A program made the position numbers and the translations under genes. From NCBI GenBank assembly GCA_036245805.1, contig BTRK01000002.1:8676689-8740688 (forward strand): DNA of 64,000 nucleotides. Reading direction: 5' to 3'. Each line of letters starts with the position of its first letter. Within the stretch, counting starts at the first letter, position 1. The notes under the pieces were generated by a model. The model did not search any database. It worked only from the letters and a program-made list of their open reading frames with translations, and had not been told where the DNA came from. The stretch is from Pristionchus mayeri (taxonomy: Eukaryota > Nematoda > Chromadorea > Rhabditida > Neodiplogasteridae). Positions 34,534 through 46,063 of this stretch are shown here, in pieces.

Positions 34534-35058
34534 TTAGGTTGATGCAAAAGTTTCGATACGTTTTATCGTTTTTGAGCCATAACTTGCTTCAACCTTCAGC
34601 TAGTCTTTCTTGTATTTTTGTAGGATATTAGTGTATGTGTACTATTCATAGCGCACTTATGGGCATACATGATCAATCAGTCGTTTGCATGAAGCTAACT
34701 GTCGAAATTTGGAAGGCGAATGCAGAAGTATTGACCCATAATTTTTCTGATAGACACTAACGATCACTTTTAAAGTGTTCTATGGAAGCATGCACCAGCA
34801 CTCAATAGCGACACGAAATAGAGGAAATTGCAACCCATTTGTTTTGTTTTAATGGACGCTTGAACAAATACCGAAAATTTACAACTTTTTAGAAAATATT
34901 TTTTTCTGGTGAACCAAATGAGATCGATTCAATTTGAAACTGTGATTGTAGTGCATCAATAGTGCCTCAAATATTGCCAAAGTAATATCTAAGACAGGCA
35001 AACTATTCTCGAGAAAATACCAAAAATACCTTGTATCGAAACTTTTAAATCAACCTAA
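34534..35058. mobile_element. Mariner-type miniature element (525 bp)
   Basis: The ends TTAGGTTGATGCAAAAGTTT and AACTTTTAAATCAACCTAA are inverted, flanked by TA at 34532-34533 and 35059-35060. Too short for a transposase; a non-autonomous mariner derivative. Confidence 0.75.
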
Positions 35059-35066
35059 TATTATTA

Positions 35067-36289
35067 CAGTCGCGCCGGAAAGTCACCGTACACTTTTTGA
35101 ATTTATTGTATCTTTTTGCCCAGGAAATGCATCATTCTGGCACTCAGGCATGATGTACCAAATCCATCGGAGATTATGACCATGGTATTATGGTATGACG
35201 TCATCGCATAGTTATTACGTAGTGATGACGCAATCAATCTGCACTTTTTCAAAACGGCATTATTCTTACATAGATTTTTTCCTGTTCGCCATACTTTCTA
35301 TGATTGGAGATATGACCGATGCCTACCCAGAATAAATTTTTGAAGGTGCTAAGCTGCAAAAACAGGATCTGAAATTCGGAACTCGGCTTCTAGAGTAGCT
35401 AGAGACCCTTTCAAAGCATCAACATGATCGCCATCATGAGTACACATGATCCTGAGAATATGAATACGATATCTCATAATTTACCCTCAGGTCATGAACA
35501 AATCACTTTTTTGCATGACCATTTTTTGGACACCCATAACTTTATGGAAAAGTTTAATAAAAATCTGATTTTTATCTGGTAATGTTCAAAATGTATTGAA
35601 GAGCCGAATTCCAACTTTTTAGAGCGTTTGGATATCTTTCCAGCCCGCGGCGTGCGTTTTTCGGAGGTATACTAGGGTCGGAAAACACCCTGTTTACGCA
35701 CTCTCGTCGTCTGCACTCTCTCGCCCATAGGGGTAGAGAGAGTTTTGAACATTACCAGATAAAAATCAGATTTTTACTAAACTTTTCCGTAACGTTATGG
35801 ATGTCCAAAAAAAAGGTCAGCAAAAAAGTGATTTTTTCACGCCCTGAGGTTAAATTATGAGATCGTATTCATATTCTCAGGATCATGTGTACTCATGATA
35901 GCGATCATGTTGATGCTTTGAAAGGGTCTCTAGCTACTCTAGAAGCCGAGTTCCGAATTTCAGATCCTGTTTTCGTAGCTTCGCTGCAGCAAATCTGCGA
36001 CCGAGCAGCACCTTCAAAAATTTATTCTGGGTAGGCATCGGTCATATCTCCCATCATAGAAAGTATGGCGAACAGGAAAAAATCTATGTAAGAATAATGC
36101 CGTTTTGAAAAGTGCAGATTTATTGCGTCATCACTACGTAATAACTATGCGATGACGTCATACCATAATACCATGATCTTAATCTCCGATGGATTTGGTA
36201 CATCATACCTGAGTGCCAGAATGATTCATTTCCTGGGCAAAAAGATACAACCAATTCAAAAAGTGTACGGTGACTTTCCGGCGCGACTG
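35067..36289. mobile_element. Tc1-type fold-back element (1223 bp)
   Basis: CAGTCGCGCCGGAAAGTCAC and GTGACTTTCCGGCGCGACTG are the inverted ends, flanked by TA (35065-35066, 36290-36291). CAGT termini with TA duplications are typical of Tc1-like transposons. Arms of about 520 bases flank a 150-base unpaired loop around 35590-35738. It begins eight bases after the preceding mariner-type element. Confidence 0.8.
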
Positions 36290-36342
36290 TATATTGTCGA
36301 AAAAAACCTTCTCAGTTTCTCCTCATCACGGGATCGATATTA

Positions 36343-36452
36343 GAGTTCGAGCAACGATGCCATGGTCTCTTCATTTCCCACACTATCTCGACCGGTCGAG
36401 CGGCGAGAGAGTGTGGGAAATGAAGAGACATTGACCCGAATTACGAACTCTA
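36343..36452. mobile_element. Miniature inverted-repeat element, GAGTTCG family copy 2
   Basis: The right end GACCCGAATTACGAACTC and the left GAGTTCGAGC are bounded by TA. The core TCTCTTCATTTCCCACACT and its complement surround a CGACCGGTCGAG centre. Same family as 20649-20756. Confidence 0.7.
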
Positions 36453-36787
36453 ATGGTTATTCATTAATACGTCAACTGTCTTCATGTCTGAAATTCGTGA
36501 AACCATTTATACGATAATTCGAATGATGAGTACAATTTCAGCTGACTCATATTTTTCAAGAGTGACATATTAGTGTAGTTCGCATGTATTATCGGAGCCG
36601 ACTTTGTAAAATTAACGTCACGTAATTGGTGAAAACGGAAGAGCATCGAATAGTCAAGCATTTTGACTTGTGATTGTTATTGCAGAATCTTCGTCTATGT
36701 TAGCAATCTCACGTACCCGCATCTCTGCTGACTCAGATGTTTAAAATATAAGCGGGGGGATGGTAGCAAGTGAAGGATAGCATCGCG

Positions 36788-38037
36788 ATGGAACCTGTGC
36801 TCGACGATGCCTGTGTCCGAAATGCTCTCCGAAGTGGCGGCACTCTGTACAAGCACGAAGTCGTCAATGCACTATTATGTTTGATTCTAGTGGCATTTAT
36901 TGCTTCAAAACAACATCTGAGGAACGCATACAAGGTACGAACAAATAACATAATTTATCTTCGCAAGATACCGTGAAATATGCCGTTATGCAATGATTAC
37001 ATGGGAAAATAGAAACTAGATAGAGAGTCAGAGAGGTGGTATGCTACTATGTGGTTGCTCAATACGCAATTTCGAATTGTGATACTGTTTTTGCAGTTTA
37101 ACCTCATTCCGATGCTGGTTCTGCAATTAGTTGGCTCATCTGCGTTTGTCGCTCGATACTACGATCGTTTTGAGTACTGCTATGTGAGCAATTCCATGTC
37201 TTCATTAATTGTCATTGACACCCGAATTGTATAGTCAACATGAACTATATCATAATTTACAGAAGCCCGAGACATGGCTGCGTTATATTACCGATAAGTT
37301 GATCAGGTCAATATACGTAATCAAGCCGTTTTTCATTCTGGTAAGAAAGAAATACCCATTGTTGTACGTACGCTACTTCCAGAACTGCTTGATTCGTGAA
37401 CCTCTGTCGAAGAAATTTTCTAGAATGGGATTATTAAGTTCGATTCTTATTCCTGTGGTGTTGTACCTTTTAGTGGTGAGCAAAGCGTACACTTTGTTCA
37501 AATATTAAAATCTTTCAGTCAATGCCTTCAAGAAACCATGCGGATTATTTCTTCATTTTCGGAATTTACTTCGGAAATGTTGTATCTGTGTACAACTTCC
37601 TAAAACTTTGAGCTATTCAGATTCAGGAAACCATTATTTACTTGTGCTCTTTCGCGAATTTGATTATTTCGGTGATTTGTATCTGCACGGGTAAATACTT
37701 TGTTAGAAACAGGGTGTTATAAATGCTGCTATTCAGGATATCCGGACCCTTCATATTTTCGAATCATAGTTGCTGTATATGAAAGTTTGTATTCCGTTCC
37801 GGGTCATATGAAAGTTCAGTAAGTGTATTTATTGTGTTATACCTCATATAATATTTTAATACTCACAGTTTATTTTGATGACATTTTTGCTCATTGCGCA
37901 ATAGACCGCTACGATGATTTCTTGTTTTTCTTCATGTTCTCTACTGCAACTGCTATTGTTTTCTTGAAAAACAAGATTAACAATAAGCCTCAAGATAACA
38001 TGACATTCGACAACCAAGTCGCTCTTGAAAGTTTCTA
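36788..38037 (+). CDS. Family U seven-transmembrane receptor 4
   Basis: Exons: 36788-36934, 37097-37183, 37263-37340, 37383-37475, 37519-37581, 37621-37690, 37737-37818 and 37869-38037. Lengths of exons 1-4 and 6 match the paralogues exactly. Landmarks: MEPVLDD, YKHEVVNALLCLIL, LIPMLVLQLVGSSAF, KPETWLRY, LIREPLSKKFSRMG, YLCSFANLIISVI, DPSYFRIIVAVYESL and DDFLFFFMFSTATAIVF. The junction between exons 7 and 8 is out by one base with the borders I can see, so either a small lesion or an alternative splice site exists. Introns are short and free of repeats, making this the cleanest member by structure. Confidence 0.6.
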
Positions 38038-38653
38038 ATGTGTATTGCTTCGTCTATAAAATGGTTAACTTTCGGATTCAAATCAAACAAAACGAGTGAT
38101 TTTATCGAGGATGAGTGTCTTGCACCAATGACACGATAACACTCAAGAATCCACGCTTTTCACAACACATGCATATAATTTTCCTATTCATAATATTGCA
38201 TCATCCTGCCTGACAGTTCATAACCACTCAATTTCCAAAAAAAATCGATCCATTCATTCATTTTTTGATGAGATAGCGAACACGCGTAGGATAAATTACC
38301 GTTGGGTGATTGGTTCGAAACGGTATTGGGTTGCTTTGCGACTTACTTAATCTTCTCCTGAATATGCACAATCTCTCGATCATGTGGATCATGAAGGTAC
38401 CATGGACGATCATATTTACGATCATATTATTTTTAAATTTGTTTTCGAATACTGTTGCTTTACGACTTTATATACCGGATATGCTATGCCACATGTATGA
38501 GATTCATCAGATTATTTGTTTTTTGTATTTGCAAGATTACCATCTGATTGTTATTGCAGAATGACACGCACGTAACCACATGTACACTGACGCAGCTGTT
38601 ATAATACACACAGGGGAAGCAGCCGAGTGTATCATCACATTACGATCGAACCA

Positions 38654-38921
38654 ATGCTAGATAGAAAGTGCGTGGAGTTGGTGGTAACATACTACGAAAC
38701 ATTTTACAATGTACCATACAAGCACGAAGTCGTCAATGCATGCTTGCTTCTAGCAGCATTTATTGCATCAAAGCCATCTCTGAGGACCTTATACAAGGTA
38801 TGAATACATTATATATCGAAATTATGTTTGCAGTTTGACCTCTTGCCTCTTATTGTTCTACATTTCCTTTATTTTTTCCGCCGATGCCATTTACTACAGC
38901 AATCCTTTTGAACAATGTTAT
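38654..38921 (+). pseudogene. Family U receptor 5, two-exon remnant
   Basis: Exon 1 (38654-38797) reads MLDRKCVELV to a YKHEVVNACLLLAAF segment and a good donor. Exon 2 (38834-38921) is 88 bases where 87 is standard, with the extra base in a T run, and nothing of exons 3-8 follows. A small hairpin and a fold-back element start immediately downstream. Confidence 0.75.
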
Positions 38922-38941
38922 GTAAGCTAATTTACGCCAAT

Positions 38942-39066
38942 TGTATGAACCGCAAACCCAAGCGCGGAAATTTAAAATCATTATTATAAATCGATTGGTG
39001 AGTTTATTTACAGTATAATACAACCATTTTTTTGAATTGTCCCGCTTGGGCTTGCGGTTCATACAC
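38942..39066. repeat. Short inverted repeat
   Basis: GTATGAACCGCAAACCCAAG at 38943 pairs with CTTGGGCTTGCGGTTCATAC at 39045-39064 around about 80 bases. It sits at the point where the receptor remnant breaks off. Confidence 0.6.
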
Positions 39067-39091
39067 TTGATGCGAATTTGAAAAAAAAATA

Positions 39092-39800
39092 TCACGCCTC
39101 TTACGAGAGAATCGAGCTAGATTTGAAATTCTTGGGAATGGAGGGAAATCGTGAAATGAAATCTTACCGGATTTGGGTATCCTGAGGCATGACTGAGTGA
39201 TCACCGGAGTCTCATTGCTCAGACATCATTGTGGAGCTCCCTACGTAGGGTCGGATACCGGCACTCTTTGAGTGCTGTTTTCTTGCTTACGGTGAAAGAG
39301 CAAAATTGGTCTCTGAGTGACCCCTGTTAATTTTTCGAGCTATATCGATCTATTTATCGATATAGGTCATTTTGTCGAGAAGTTGATTTTAAAGTCAGTA
39401 CAGTGTTAGTCGATTTTCTCAAAAATATAGGTAAAGCAGCAGCTCAAATTGTCGCAGTAGATGCAGCTCGGTGAGACCTTTCGAATGAGTGGTTTGCGAA
39501 AAAAAATGAACACTTGGGTGAGAGTTTCGACCTTTTCACTGCGCCCGGATCGTTTGAACAATATTTTTTCCCACTGCTTTTTTCGGAGCGCTCGGTCAGA
39601 AATGATTTCCTTTTTGTTAACGATCCGGGCACAGTAAAAAGGCCGAAACTCTCACCCATGTGTTCCAATTGTTTTTCGGAAACCACTCATTCGAAAGCTC
39701 TCACCGAGCTGCATCTACTGTGCCAATTTGAGCTGCTGCTTCACCTACATTTTTGAGAAAATCGACCAATACTATACTTACGTTGAAATCATCTTTCAGA
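39092..39800. repeat. TCACGCCTCTC fold-back element, right arm incomplete
   Basis: The left end TCACGCCTCTTACGAGAGAA and arm match 59207-60209. The core pairs strongly: GAGTTTCGACCTTTTCACTG near 39522 returns inverted near 39640. The right outer arm is missing beyond about 39800. The mirrored frames at 39444-39686 (-) and 39514-39756 (+) are artefacts of this core. Confidence 0.6.
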
Positions 39801-39874
39801 GAAAATGACATACATCGAAAAATTAATGAAAAAATTAAGATTTTTTGAAAAATTAAAAAATCGATGCTGCGCTA

Positions 39875-40219
39875 ATGAAGCTGCGTGAGGAGAGAATATT
39901 CGTCTACCAGAAGCTAATCAGTCAACGGAGAACGGAGAACGATGAAAAGTATTCACTGTGCAGTTACGTAATTTATCATTTCCATTGCAGCGAAAAGCTT
40001 GGATTCGGTTTTTCTCGTTGTTGCATGCCATGCAAGACGGAGTCTCCGCATCATCGAGTGTTCTTCCCAGCCTGTCGGCATGCGGTCTGCCGCGAGTGCG
40101 CGGAGCGGCAAACTCATGCCTCTGAAGCGGAAGCGTGCCCGATCTCTTGCCCTACCTGCAAATGCGAGGGTGGCTACGTGCCTCTCTATGAAGAGATGTT
40201 CGAGATTGTCACTGAGTAA
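39875..40219 (+). CDS. Small RING-finger protein
   Basis: Reading from 39875 gives 114 residues. The C-terminal part has the C3HC4 RING pattern: CMPC, then CRHAVCREC, then SCPTC, close to the stop at 40217-40219. RING domains bind two zinc ions and usually serve as ubiquitin ligases. A 42-base stretch that begins with GTATTC and ends with TTTCCATTGCAG lies in frame just before the RING; it is probably an intron, but because its length is a multiple of three both versions stay open. Further 5' exons may exist, since repeats fill the upstream region. No substrate can be inferred. Confidence 0.6.
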   Translation: MKLREERIFVYQKLISQRRTENDEKYSLCSYVIYHFHCSEKLGFGFSRCCMPCKTESPHHRVFFPACRHAVCRECAERQTHASEAEACPISCPTCKCEGGYVPLYEEMFEIVTE

Positions 40220-40733
40220 TTGTGTTTCTCAAAATAGGTCAAACATAATGTTATAAGTGTGTGGTAAATGCATTCAAAGTTATACTTTTCGATTGTTACA
40301 AGTAAGGCGCTTATCTTGGAAAGCATTCCAATTGTTATCGTTTAGAAATTAATTATACACAGTGATAGCTCGATGATCAATTGATGATCAATCAACATTT
40401 TTATTTACTTATAGTTTAAATACGAAGTGTGATATGGACAAACCTAACATACTTTTGTAAAGTGTGATTAGTGATCATGTTGATGGATGCCTTTTAATAA
40501 GAACCCCATATTATACCAACTTGGGATGAGTGCCTATTCAAAAATTTGCACTAGCTACATTTCCGATCGCGGATATTTCACAGTTCTGGATCTTTTGTGT
40601 TTGACCTAGTTACCTCAATTGTTGTGGGTTTTGAAGTACTCTATGTTGTTAGTATTCTATTTAAATTCGGGAGGTCGGCAGCTAACTGTTCGAGAGCAGC
40701 ACTTTTCTAAACCCAGACGCCGAAATTTGATCA

Positions 40734-42070
40734 TCGGAATCAGTCGTTTTTCGAATCCTCCGCTTCCTGCACATTTTGAATGTCCGATGTTTTGAGATAA
40801 TTTGAAAGGGTAACTCTAGATATGCCTCCCTTCAAATGGGCAAAGTCAGTTGTGAACTCATTTTCAAATTTTTGGGGACCAACAAAGCATATCCAAAAAT
40901 CGTGATTTTCTGAGTTTTCTAGACTTTATTTATTTACTCGTGTAATATGCGAACTAGCATCTATTCAAACATATGATTGTAATCTACTTACACACCCCCA
41001 ACGTGTATAAAAAAGAATTTCCAACGAATCAATGTTGGCCAGAAAAAACTTTAAAAATGAAATCGGGCAAAACTTTTGAGACAACCTAATATCAATACGG
41101 AAAGATACGGCATCGAATTTGTGTTCACGAAATATTAGGTTGGTGCAAAAGTCTTGCGTTTTTTTGATATGTTCCCTTCCGTCTTCCTTTCAGTTTGACC
41201 GATGGCGTTACGTATATTAATTAATAATAAGGCCTGCATACTCTTTCATAAGCGCACCCTATCAGCGCCCAATCGGAGAAGCGAGAGCAGGAGAAAGTTA
41301 AAATTGCGAAAAGTTATCCATCGAAAACGACACATTTTTCAATATTATGTTTCCTCTGAAGCATGAATGCTCAATTCCTGGTGGTTATATGAAGCTCCCA
41401 TCTTTACCCTATACATACTTTTTCTAATGGATGATGGAACTTACATCCTTTTGAGAAATGCATTGATCTGTAAAATACTACATATTGCATGCTTTATGTT
41501 GATTTTGCAAATTTTTGTAAAATGAGAAATTATAATTTTCTGAAACGAGAAAGGTGAAAGAGTATGCAGGCCTTATTATTAATTAATATACGTAACGCCA
41601 TCGGTCAAACTGAAAGGAAGACGGAAGGGAACATATCAAAAAAACGCAAGACTTTTGCACCAACCTAATATTTCGTGAACACAAATTCGATGCCGTATCT
41701 TTCCGTATTGATATTAGGTTGTCTCAAAAGTTTTGCCCGATTTCATTTTTAAAGTTTTTTCTGGCCAACATTGATTCGTTGGAAATTCTTTTTTATACAC
41801 GTTGGGGGTGTGTAAGTAGATTACAATCATATGTTTGAATAGATGCTAGTTCGCATATTACACGAGTAAATAAATAAAGTCTAGAAAACTCAGAAAATCA
41901 CGATTTTTGGATATGCTTTGTTGGTCCCCAAAAATTTGAAAATGAGTTCACAACTGACTTTGCCCATTTGAAGGGAGGCATATCTAGAGTTACCCTTTCA
42001 AATTATCTCAAAACATCGGACATTCAAAATGTGCAGGAAGCGGAGGATTCGAAAAACGACTGATTCCGCG
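40734..42070. mobile_element. 1.34-kb nested palindrome with mariner ends
   Basis: Outer arms of about 400 bases are mirror images: AATCAGTCGTTTTTCGAATC at 40738 returns inverted at about 42044-42063. Each arm contains one mariner-type terminus, TTAGGTTGTCTCAAAAG, at about 41713 on the plus strand and its mirror ending at about 41092, both running outward, with no partner end. Between the arms sits the complete element 41135-41668. It looks like an inverted duplication of half a mariner element around an inner one. Confidence 0.75.
41135..41668. mobile_element. Mariner-type element (534 bp) at palindrome centre
   Basis: TTAGGTTGGTGCAAAAGTCT and AGACTTTTGCACCAACCTAA are the ends, flanked by TA. 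The ends resemble the cecropia-subfamily mariner terminus. Arms of about 95 bases then open into an unpaired interior of about 340 bases. No transposase. Confidence 0.8.
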
Positions 42071-44110
42071 AAATATTGTCTTAAGTCTCATTGCAGATGG
42101 TATCATGCCAGCCAACTCTGTTATTCTTTAAGATCATTCATCAACAACTTAAGACAATATTTCGCAATATTTTTAAGTGACAGAAACATGTTTTGTGAAG
42201 TTCTCCATCGGCCATCGAATCGCAGCGTCTGTAATTTATTACGACATCATACTTGCTTCTCTACCAAGGAAGAACTCCGCCGAACCTCTTCTTACCGTGA
42301 CAGATACTAATGTGCTTATTGAGAAAACTCACGTCCACTTTAAGGAATGAGTGTTTGATTGACCGAATAACAACGGGCCTATTCCTACTACACTCCTTGA
42401 GGCCTAGCCCATGAGAGAGCTTTAGGCCTACTTGAAAATGCTACAATTCAAAGAACTGATATGATCATCAGTTGCACAATAATAATTAGTCATACCATAA
42501 ATTATTCGTATGTTTTAAAATGCATAGAGTGTGTTTATTCTACGGTAGTTGATAATTTATGAAACAAACACGAAATTTCGACGAAAAAACTTTTGTCTTG
42601 ATGAGCACGAAGAAATCGATGGTGATGACGAGCATGGAGCGTGGACAACATATGATGAATCGGATATGCCTGTGTTCTTAACCACTCTCGAATAATTTAT
42701 GTATCGTCATACTCTATAGTGTTGTTAATCAACCTTATCACCAAATGATTTACTCTGCACCTGAGTCGATATTCTATCATTCGTAATTGTATCAGGTTGG
42801 TGCGAAAGTCTTGCGGTTTTTTTGTGTCCGTACTTTGAATTGTCATAATTATCTTGTCCCAAATCACAATGACTAACAAACATAGCATTGTTGAGAGGTA
42901 TGCTTGTACTTTACATACATTTCACTCAATCCGGTATCGCAATCAACGCAATAAATTATGATAAACCCAATTGCAACTAATGCTCAAAGTTTTGCATTAA
43001 ATGTATTTTACTGGATATTTGCTGGCAGAAATCACGAAAACTGTCCATACTGATATCTGCGAAGCATCGCGTATACCCTTTCAGAAAATATATATCAACT
43101 GAGTCTTGATTAAGTTTGGACCGAATTACATTCTATTGAAAATATACTGTCGACGATGGCTACATGAAACTTTTTCGGATTTTTTGCATCGAAGACCAAG
43201 CATACAGGCTTTACTATGAGCGCTCTATATTCACCCACCAAGAGGCTTTATTCTCAGAAAAACTATTGGCATACCTCTCAACAATGCTATGTTTGTTAGT
43301 CATTGTGATTTGGGACAAGATAATTATGACAATTCAAAGTACGGACACAAAAAAACCGCAAGACTTTCGCACCAACCTGATACAATTACGAATGATAGAA
43401 TATCGACTCAGGTGCAGAGTAAATCATTTGGTGATAAGGTTGATTAACAACACTATAGAGTATGACGATACATAAATTATTCGAGAGTGGTTAAGAACAC
43501 AGGCATATCCGATTCATCATATGTTGTCCACGCTCCATGCTCGTCATCACCATCGATTTCTTCGTGCTCATCAAGACAAAAGTTTTTTCGTCGAAATTTC
43601 GTGTTTGTTTCATAAATTATCAACTACCGTAGAATAAACACACTCTATGCATTTTAAAACATACGAATAATTTATGGTATGACTAATTATTATTGTGCAA
43701 CTGATGATCATATCAGTTCTTTGAATTGTAGCATTTTCAAGTAGGCCTAAAGCTCTCTCATGGGCTAGGCCTCAAGGAGTGTAGTAGGAATAGGCCCGTT
43801 GTTATTCGGTCAATCAAACACTCATTCCTTAAAGTGGACGTGAGTTTTCTCAATAAGCACATTAGTATCTGTCACGGTAAGAAGAGGTTCGGCGGAGTTC
43901 TTCCTTGGTAGAGAAGCAATAAATAAATTACAGACGCTGCGATTCGATGGCCGATGGAGAACTTCACAAAACATGTTTCTGTCACTTAAAAATATTGCGA
44001 AATATTGTCTTAAGTTGTTGATGAATGATCTTAAAGAATAACAGAGTTGGCTGGCATGATACCATCTGCAATGAGACTTAAGACAATATTTCGCAATATT
44101 TTTAAGCGAC
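42066..44110. mobile_element. 2.04-kb fold-back element abutting the previous palindrome
   Basis: Arms of about 820 bases mirror each other around 43085: for example GGTATCATGCCAGCCAACTC near 42099 and its inverse near 44045. Each arm also contains a smaller inverted pair, GCGAAATATTGTCTTAAG, separated by about 60 bases. The right end continues to TTTTAAGCGAC, which the left end lacks, so the left end was clipped at the junction with the element at 40734-42070. Open frames here are mirror artefacts. Confidence 0.75.
42792..43380. mobile_element. Mariner-type element (589 bp) at palindrome centre
   Basis: TCAGGTTGGTGCGAAAGTCT and AGACTTTCGCACCAACCTGA are the ends, flanked by TA. Arms are about 110 bases long and the interior is unpaired. 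As in the neighbouring palindrome, a mariner-type element sits exactly at the centre of longer mirrored flanks. Confidence 0.8.
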
Positions 44111-44730
44111 ACTAGTGTCGAGTGGAAAAATGTCTCGACGAATTAATCAATATTCAGATGGAAGTTGACATAATTTTAGTTTTCCGAAGTGGAAAGTGAT
44201 TTGTAGTTCTTCCTCCTTTCACATCCAAAGAATAGCTCACAGGCTCTATTGACTGCGTAACCAGTAACGTGTACGAGAATTTCGAGAAGCTAATGAATGA
44301 CAATGAGTAATTCAATAATGAATGATACAATATATGATTTCCATAGTACGACTGTGGGCACATGAATTGCGAACTCGGATTTAACATGAATTACCGTTGC
44401 ATGACTCATGTCCTGTCATGTCATGTCATGTCCAGATTCCTGCAAAAATGTCGTTTCTTCATTCATGTTGTCCACAACTGATGATCCGGTCCGTTCATCG
44501 AAATGTAATATTTCCAAGCAGACAAATTATCTCACGCGTCTACCTTCAAGTGTACCAAGAACGGGCTTGTTGATGCGCCGAAATCAAACACTCATCCGGT
44601 AAAGTGGCCGTGCATTAGCTCAATTATCAGTTCAGCTCCATTCTCGATACGAATATGTTTGTCCGAGTCCTTTCTGTCTATTATCCAAGATTGTTGAAGA
44701 CATTTCGTCGATTTTTCAGCAATCCGACCA

Positions 44731-46063
44731 ATGGACTATTCCATATTCGCGTCTATTCTAATCGCTATTCTCACCTTTGTTCTCTCGGCATTTGTCTATG
44801 CTCGAATCTTCACCAGTCCTTCATTCAGAGGAAGTCAGTACTTGCGACTCTACAGTTTCAAAGCACTCAATGTTGGTGATTCCCGTACTACCTCGAATGT
44901 AATGAATGTTTTTCAGGACACTATTATGTACCTCCTGGTTCTCTTCTTACTTCGACTTCCAGGGGAACATTTCCTGTATACGTTCTTTGAAAGCATCGGT
45001 CAGATTTAACAGAATAATCTTTGAAGCATAAGAAGAGTAACGTTCAAGTAATAAGCATTACGACGTAGTATTTGAAATATCCTTCAAGAATTTGTGCATA
45101 ATTTCATTATTTTGTGGTTTGTAAAAACGTAGCTTCAAAGATACTGTTAAGCCGATTCGCTTGTCGTCACGATCGGTGGTTTCGTTGCTTGGACTTCCCT
45201 TTTCGCTCAATTCACATTCGGAATCTTCCTTTCACTCAACAGATTCCTTGCCGTCGCTCGAGTTCATTTGTTCAAGAAGGCAAGCGCTATACTTTTTAAA
45301 GTTTACTATACGCTTTTTTTTAAGTTTGACAAATCCTACACCAAAATGTCCATCCTCGCTATCTACCCTATTCCTATACTTCTTGGAGCTAAAGTAAATA
45401 CTTACTCACTACAAAATAAATCGAGGATATTTTTCAGAATTTGATTTGGAATCCGTCTCTTGTCACATTCGATGGAATATCGTTTATTTTCGTTTCCGGT
45501 GGTATGGGATATGCAAAAGATGTCAGTGAATGTTGTCTGTCTGAAAGATCACACTTATTGTAGATAGTAAAGTACTCCATATTTGCATATTATATCGCCA
45601 CTACTATCGCACAACTTCTGCTTAATATATCTTCTCTAGTATACTATCTGAGACAGATGAAACTCACTAGCACATTAAATCAAAGCAAGGCCAAACAAAC
45701 TGCGGAAATAGTGAGTTTCCGTTGCTGGGCTCTTATTGAATGTTAATTCCCAGGGGCTCTTTGTAACTACAATCTGTAATTGTGCAATTGCTCTAATTTA
45801 CACTATTCTACAGGTTAGTCTGTTAAGTGACTGTAGATTGAACATTTTCACAGGTGGCCATCCAATATTACCCTACCTCGGCTATCTCTGTGATGGCAAG
45901 GGATGTATGTTACAATTTAATTAGATTTTTGTACAACTACAATTTAAAAATTATTATTTAATTGTGCCGAGCATTGCAGGGAACGGTGATAATCTTGGAC
46001 GTGATGTCGCTCAACCACATTTACCTTCTTCTCGCCTTTTCGCCGGCGTTTAGGCAATATTAA
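44731..46063 (+). CDS. Srg-like serpentine receptor, apparently intact (281 aa)
   Basis: Nine exons all in phase: 44731-44871, 44917-44998, 45152-45279, 45325-45393, 45438-45521, 45564-45710, 45754-45813, 45854-45904 and 45980-46063. TM1 ILIAILTFVLSAFVYA; TM2 DTIMYLLVLFLLRL; TM3 ends in LSLNRFLAVAR, the NRF form of the DRY motif usual in Srg-superfamily receptors; TM4 ILAIYPIPILLGA; TM5 FAYYIATTIAQLLLN; TM6 VTTICNCAIALIYTI; TM7 LNHIYLLLAFSPAFRQ near the C-terminus. Predicted chemosensory GPCR. Exon 3 is followed by GC rather than GT (45280-45281), with a good AG|GCAAG context. The first intron is 45 bases and in frame, so it could be retained. Confidence 0.75.

Noticed and set aside
42029..44112. 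Mirror pairs of frames of 60-100 codons
   Set aside because: They reflect the inverted arms of the fold-back element; no start context, domain or splice structure.
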